NCBI GenBank assembly: GCA_023489025.1
Contig: JAMDCN010000063.1
Coordinates: 1 to 8,319 of the forward strand
Reading direction: 5' to 3'
DNA from: Deltaproteobacteria bacterium
GTDB lineage: Bacteria; Desulfobacterota_E; Deferrimicrobia; Deferrimicrobiales; Deferrimicrobiaceae
Length of the DNA stretch: 8,319 nt
In this document: in pieces, positions 5,673 to 8,319 of the stretch
Layout of the letters: each line of letters begins with the position of its first letter
Position numbering within the stretch: the stretch's first letter is position 1
Translations under genes and position numbers: made by a program
Notes under the pieces: generated by a model
The model's input: the letters and a program-made list of their open reading frames with translations, nothing else
What the model was told of the DNA's origin: nothing
Database searches by the model: none

Positions 5673-5701
5673 TTGACTCCCGGTCCAAAACAGGAAAAAA
5701 T
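5673..5701 (+). promoter_or_regulatory. possible sigma-70-type promoter for gspCD
   Basis: TTGACT (5673-5678) is followed after 17 bases by AAAAAT (5696-5701), a good -35 with a weak -10 (four of six matches). It would start transcription near 5708, about 25 bases before the gspC ATG. The GC-rich remainder of the intergenic region (5560-5665) shows no other convincing element. A short dyad, AAACG-N7-CGTTT at 5703-5719, overlaps the predicted start point and may be an operator or chance. Confidence 0.35.
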
Positions 5702-5732
5702 GAAACGTTGATATCGTTTTTACGGGGAAGGA

Positions 5733-6626
5733 ATGCAAAAATCGGCGTTTTTCGCCATCGTCGGGATCTCCATCGTAGTCACAGCCGCATCCCTTGGCTT
5801 CTCGGCGAGCCGTCTCCTCTCCTCCCGGACCCTTGCCGCCCCCCCCGCCATGTCCGCGGTCCGCGGTACGACGGCGGATGCGCCGAGGACCCCCGCCCTT
5901 CCTCCGGAGCGATGGACGAATCTCTTCGCCCCGGACAAGGGTATGGAAATCCCCTCCAAGATCGCAGGATCCGGGGAAAGGACCGCAGCGCCGAAAACGA
6001 ACTTCGTGCTCCTGGGCACCGTGGCATCCGACTCGCGGCCAGCCCGGCGGGCTATTCTGTGGGCGGAAGGGATGAAGGAACCGAGACTCGAAAGGGAGGG
6101 GGCCGAACTGGAACCCGGCGTCCGGCTGTCCCTCATCGAGCGGGATTTCGTCTTCCTGGAGCGCGGGAAAGAGCGCGAAAAGCTTGAACTCCTCCCCGTG
6201 GGATCGAAGACGCGGGCCCTCGCCCCGCCGGCGCCGCCCGTACCCGGGGGCTCCCTCCCCGGGTCCGCCGCCGTTCCGGGGGAGATCCGCGTCACCCGGC
6301 TGGGGGAAAACCTCTTTTCCCTGGATGAGGCGACGGTGACCCAGCTGACCGGCAACATCAACCAGTACATGACCAACGTCCGGCTCATCCCCTATTTCGA
6401 GGGGAACCGCTCCGCCGGCTACCGCATCGCGGCGATTCGCCCGGGGTCGGCGTTCGAACAGCTGGGGTTCCGGGGGGGAGACGTCATCCAGCAGGTCAAC
6501 AGCGTCGAGCTTTCCACCCCCGACAAGATGTTCACGATCTTCCAGAATCTGAAGGACGAAAAGCGCGTCACGGTCAACATTCTCCGGCAGGGGCAGAAGA
6601 GCTCGATCAATTACGAAATCCGCTGA
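5733..6626 (+). CDS. gspC: type II secretion system protein C (inner-membrane coupler)
   Basis: A 297-residue bitopic protein. It has a short cytoplasmic N-terminus, one membrane helix (about 6-27), a Pro-rich periplasmic linker, the homology region (about 60-158; FVLLGTVASD at 91-100, RRAILW at 105-110) and a C-terminal PDZ domain (about 205-297; YRIAAIRPGSAFEQLGFRGGDVI at 230-252). GspC links the inner-membrane platform to the secretin: its homology region contacts the N0 domain of GspD and its PDZ domain helps recruit substrates. GGGGAAGG lies just before the ATG, which sets the start. gspD follows after 14 bases, the usual order in gsp operons. A second Pro-rich linker (about 163-183) separates the homology region from the PDZ domain. 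The substrates of this secretion system cannot be told from the window. Confidence 0.94.
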   Translation: MQKSAFFAIVGISIVVTAASLGFSASRLLSSRTLAAPPAMSAVRGTTADAPRTPALPPERWTNLFAPDKGMEIPSKIAGSGERTAAPKTNFVLLGTVASDSRPARRAILWAEGMKEPRLEREGAELEPGVRLSLIERDFVFLERGKEREKLELLPVGSKTRALAPPAPPVPGGSLPGSAAVPGEIRVTRLGENLFSLDEATVTQLTGNINQYMTNVRLIPYFEGNRSAGYRIAAIRPGSAFEQLGFRGGDVIQQVNSVELSTPDKMFTIFQNLKDEKRVTVNILRQGQKSSINYEIR

Positions 6627-6640
6627 CCAGGGAGCGTGCA

Positions 6641-8319
6641 ATGAGAAAATCGGTTTCAGGCCTTGCCGCCCTATGGCTTCTCGCCGCGGCCGCATTCGCG
6701 GCGGAACTCCCGCCGGCGGGAAGCCCTCCGCAGGCGGCCGACAACCAGGCCGTGACCGCGCCCGCAGAGGAGGTCAAGCCCGCGGCGGCACCTGTCGAGG
6801 AGGTCAAGCCCGCGGCGGCGCCCGTCGAGGAGGTGAAGCCCGCGGCGGCGCCCGAAGCCGTGGAAGCCAAACCCAAACAGCCCGCAGTGTTCATTTCATT
6901 GGATTTCACCGACGTGGACCTTCCCGTCCTGGTCAAGTTCATCAGCGAGCAGACCAAGAAGAACTTCATCTTCGACGAAAAGCTGCAAGGGAAGATCACC
7001 ATCATCTCCCCGCGGAAAATCAGCGTCGAGGAGGCCTACAACGTCTTTCTTTCGGTCCTCCACGTGAAGGGATTCACCACGGTGGAGCAGGGAAATACCA
7101 TCAAGATCGTCCCTCTTCGGGAAGCCAAACAGGAGAGCATCCCCACGACGAAGGGAGACGAGACCGCCCCCGCCTCCGAGTTCATCACCCGCCTGATCCC
7201 GCTTCAATACGTCGATACGGCCGAAATCGTGACCCTGCTGACGCCGATCGTCTCCAAGGACGGCCTGATCACCTCGTTCCCCGCGTCCAACACCCTGATC
7301 CTCATCGACTCCCGGGCCAACATCGACCGGATCCTGAAGATCCTCGCCGTGATCGACGTCGAGGGCACCTCGGCGATGCTCCGGATCTATCCGTTGAAGC
7401 TCGCATACGCCGCCGACATCGCCAGAACGCTGGAAGGGCTCTATCAAGTATCGGGGCCGGGGGTACCCGCCGGTGCCCGGGGCAGCCGGTTCGGAAAGGC
7501 TCGGGGAGTCGCTCCGAAATTCATCCCGGATCTGCGGACCAACAGCCTGATCGTGCTGGCCGGCGCGGAGACGCATTCCGACATCGAGGACCTGCTTGCG
7601 AAACTCGATATCCCGGCGCCGGAGAACACCGGGAAGATCAACGTCTATTACCTCGAAAACGCCGACGCCGAAGAAGTCGCCAAGGTCCTCTCCAACCTGT
7701 CGGAGAGGCGGCCGGGCGTCTCCCCGGGAGCGCCCGGGGCCGCTCCCGGCACGGTCAAAGGGGTCATCACCGCGGAGCTCGAAGGCGGGGTCCGGATCAC
7801 CCCGGACAAGGCCACCAATTCCCTCATCATCATCGCCTCCATCAACGACTACAAGACGCTCGTAGACGTCGTCAAGAAGCTCGACATCCGGCGCCGCCAG
7901 GTTTACGTGGAGGCGCTGATCATGGAGATCACCCTCAACAAGGGGCGCGACCTCGGCGTGGAGTTCCGCGGCGCGGCCGAGACCAGGAACCAGGGGGCCG
8001 TCATCGGCGGCACGAATTTCGATTTCAAGGGAAACGTCAACGAGCTGTTCGCCGCCTTGGCCACGGGCAACCCCCTGCTGTTCGGCGGCACGGGACTGAT
8101 CGCGGGGGGAATCGCGGGGAAGGTCAAGCTCCCGGACGGGACGGAAGTGCCCGCGATCACGGCGGTGCTGCGGGCCGTCCAGAACCGGGACAACGTCAAC
8201 GTCCTCTCCTCCCCCCACCTGCTGACGCTGGACAACAAGGAGGCGGAGATCGTCGTCGGCCAGAACGTGCCGTTCATCACCAGCCAGGCGCAGAACACCA
8301 CCAACCTGGCCAACATCAT
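6641..8319 (+). CDS. gspD: type II secretion system secretin GspD, N-terminal 559 codons
   Basis: This is the outer-membrane channel of the type II secretion system, open at the window end. A signal peptide (about 1-20, ending AFA-AE) is followed by a low-complexity Ala/Pro/Glu linker containing three ten-residue repeats (41-70). The N0 domain spans about 83-160 (VFISLDFTDVDLPVLVKFI), N1 about 181-243 (FITRLIPLQYVDTAEIV), N2 about 246-325 and N3 about 332-415. The secretin barrel domain begins near residue 420 (QVYVEALIMEITLNKG) and includes NVLSSPHLLTLDNKEAEIVVG near 518-538. Gly/Pro-rich insertions inside N2 and N3 are common in this family. The N0 domain and adjacent gspC mark it as a type II secretin, although relatives in pilus systems share the barrel domain. 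The start is fixed by AGGGAG upstream of the ATG; the gap to gspC is 14 bases. Confidence 0.96.
   Translation, partial: MRKSVSGLAALWLLAAAAFAAELPPAGSPPQAADNQAVTAPAEEVKPAAAPVEEVKPAAAPVEEVKPAAAPEAVEAKPKQPAVFISLDFTDVDLPVLVKFISEQTKKNFIFDEKLQGKITIISPRKISVEEAYNVFLSVLHVKGFTTVEQGNTIKIVPLREAKQESIPTTKGDETAPASEFITRLIPLQYVDTAEIVTLLTPIVSKDGLITSFPASNTLILIDSRANIDRILKILAVIDVEGTSAMLRIYPLKLAYAADIARTLEGLYQVSGPGVPAGARGSRFGKARGVAPKFIPDLRTNSLIVLAGAETHSDIEDLLAKLDIPAPENTGKINVYYLENADAEEVAKVLSNLSERRPGVSPGAPGAAPGTVKGVITAELEGGVRITPDKATNSLIIIASINDYKTLVDVVKKLDIRRRQVYVEALIMEITLNKGRDLGVEFRGAAETRNQGAVIGGTNFDFKGNVNELFAALATGNPLLFGGTGLIAGGIAGKVKLPDGTEVPAITAVLRAVQNRDNVNVLSSPHLLTLDNKEAEIVVGQNVPFITSQAQNTTNLANI
6761..6850 (+). repeat. 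three 30-base tandem repeats in gspD
   Basis: Three in-frame 30-base units (6761-6790, 6791-6820, 6821-6850) encode PAEEVKPAAA, PVEEVKPAAA and PVEEVKPAAA. They differ by only a few bases, so the array is recent or kept uniform. It lies between the signal peptide and the N0 domain, where it makes a flexible linker whose length could change by slippage without breaking the frame. Confidence 0.9.

Noticed and set aside
3399..5711. 770-codon open frame on the plus strand
   Set aside because: It lies antisense to the kinase and archaemetzincin genes. The product is rich in His, Asp, Arg and Leu with no domain, as expected from the complement of GC-rich coding DNA.
5538..6695. N-terminal extension of the kinase frame to 6695
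   Set aside because: It runs antisense across gspC and the intergenic region, has no recognisable domain, and the true first membrane helix begins right after the ATG at 5537.
6896..8218. 440-codon minus-strand frame
   Set aside because: It is the complement of gspD, with an Asp/Gly/Arg-rich product and no domain.

Overview
The window looks like chromosomal DNA of a GC-rich anaerobic or facultative Gram-negative bacterium, most likely from the former Deltaproteobacteria (Desulfobacterota). The signs are a sigma-54 two-component system, a histidine kinase with c-type heme motifs in its periplasmic domain, a Tat-exported iron-sulfur protein, and type II secretion genes. This placement is inferred from gene content only.

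There are two blocks, read away from each other from a 195-bp intergenic region (5538-5732). Leftward (minus strand, in order of transcription) runs a regulatory cassette: a di-heme-c sensor histidine kinase (5537-3942), an archaemetzincin zinc protease (3890-3381) and a sigma-54 activator response regulator (3378-2011). After a 262-bp control region comes a second minus-strand operon: a 26-residue membrane peptide (1748-1668), a Cys-rich GcvH-fold protein (1609-899), a membrane-anchored GcvH-fold protein (881-207) and the start of a Tat-dependent [4Fe-4S] protein (179-1, running off the window).

The control region (1749-2010) has the full layout of a sigma-54 promoter: a -24/-12 element with a predicted +1 near 1785, an IHF-like site centred near -61, and two related imperfect dyads centred near -136 and -200 that could bind the activator encoded next door. 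The simplest model is that the periplasmic heme kinase senses redox state or a ligand, phosphorylates the activator, and so switches on the GcvH-like/FeS operon. The GcvH-like proteins do not carry the ordinary lipoyl-lysine motif, so they are unlikely to be glycine cleavage components. They look like parts of an undescribed membrane-associated redox complex.

Rightward (plus strand) are gspC (5733-6626) and the first 559 codons of gspD (6641 to the window end), the inner-membrane coupler and outer-membrane secretin of a type II secretion system. No tRNA, rRNA, CRISPR array or insertion sequence was seen.
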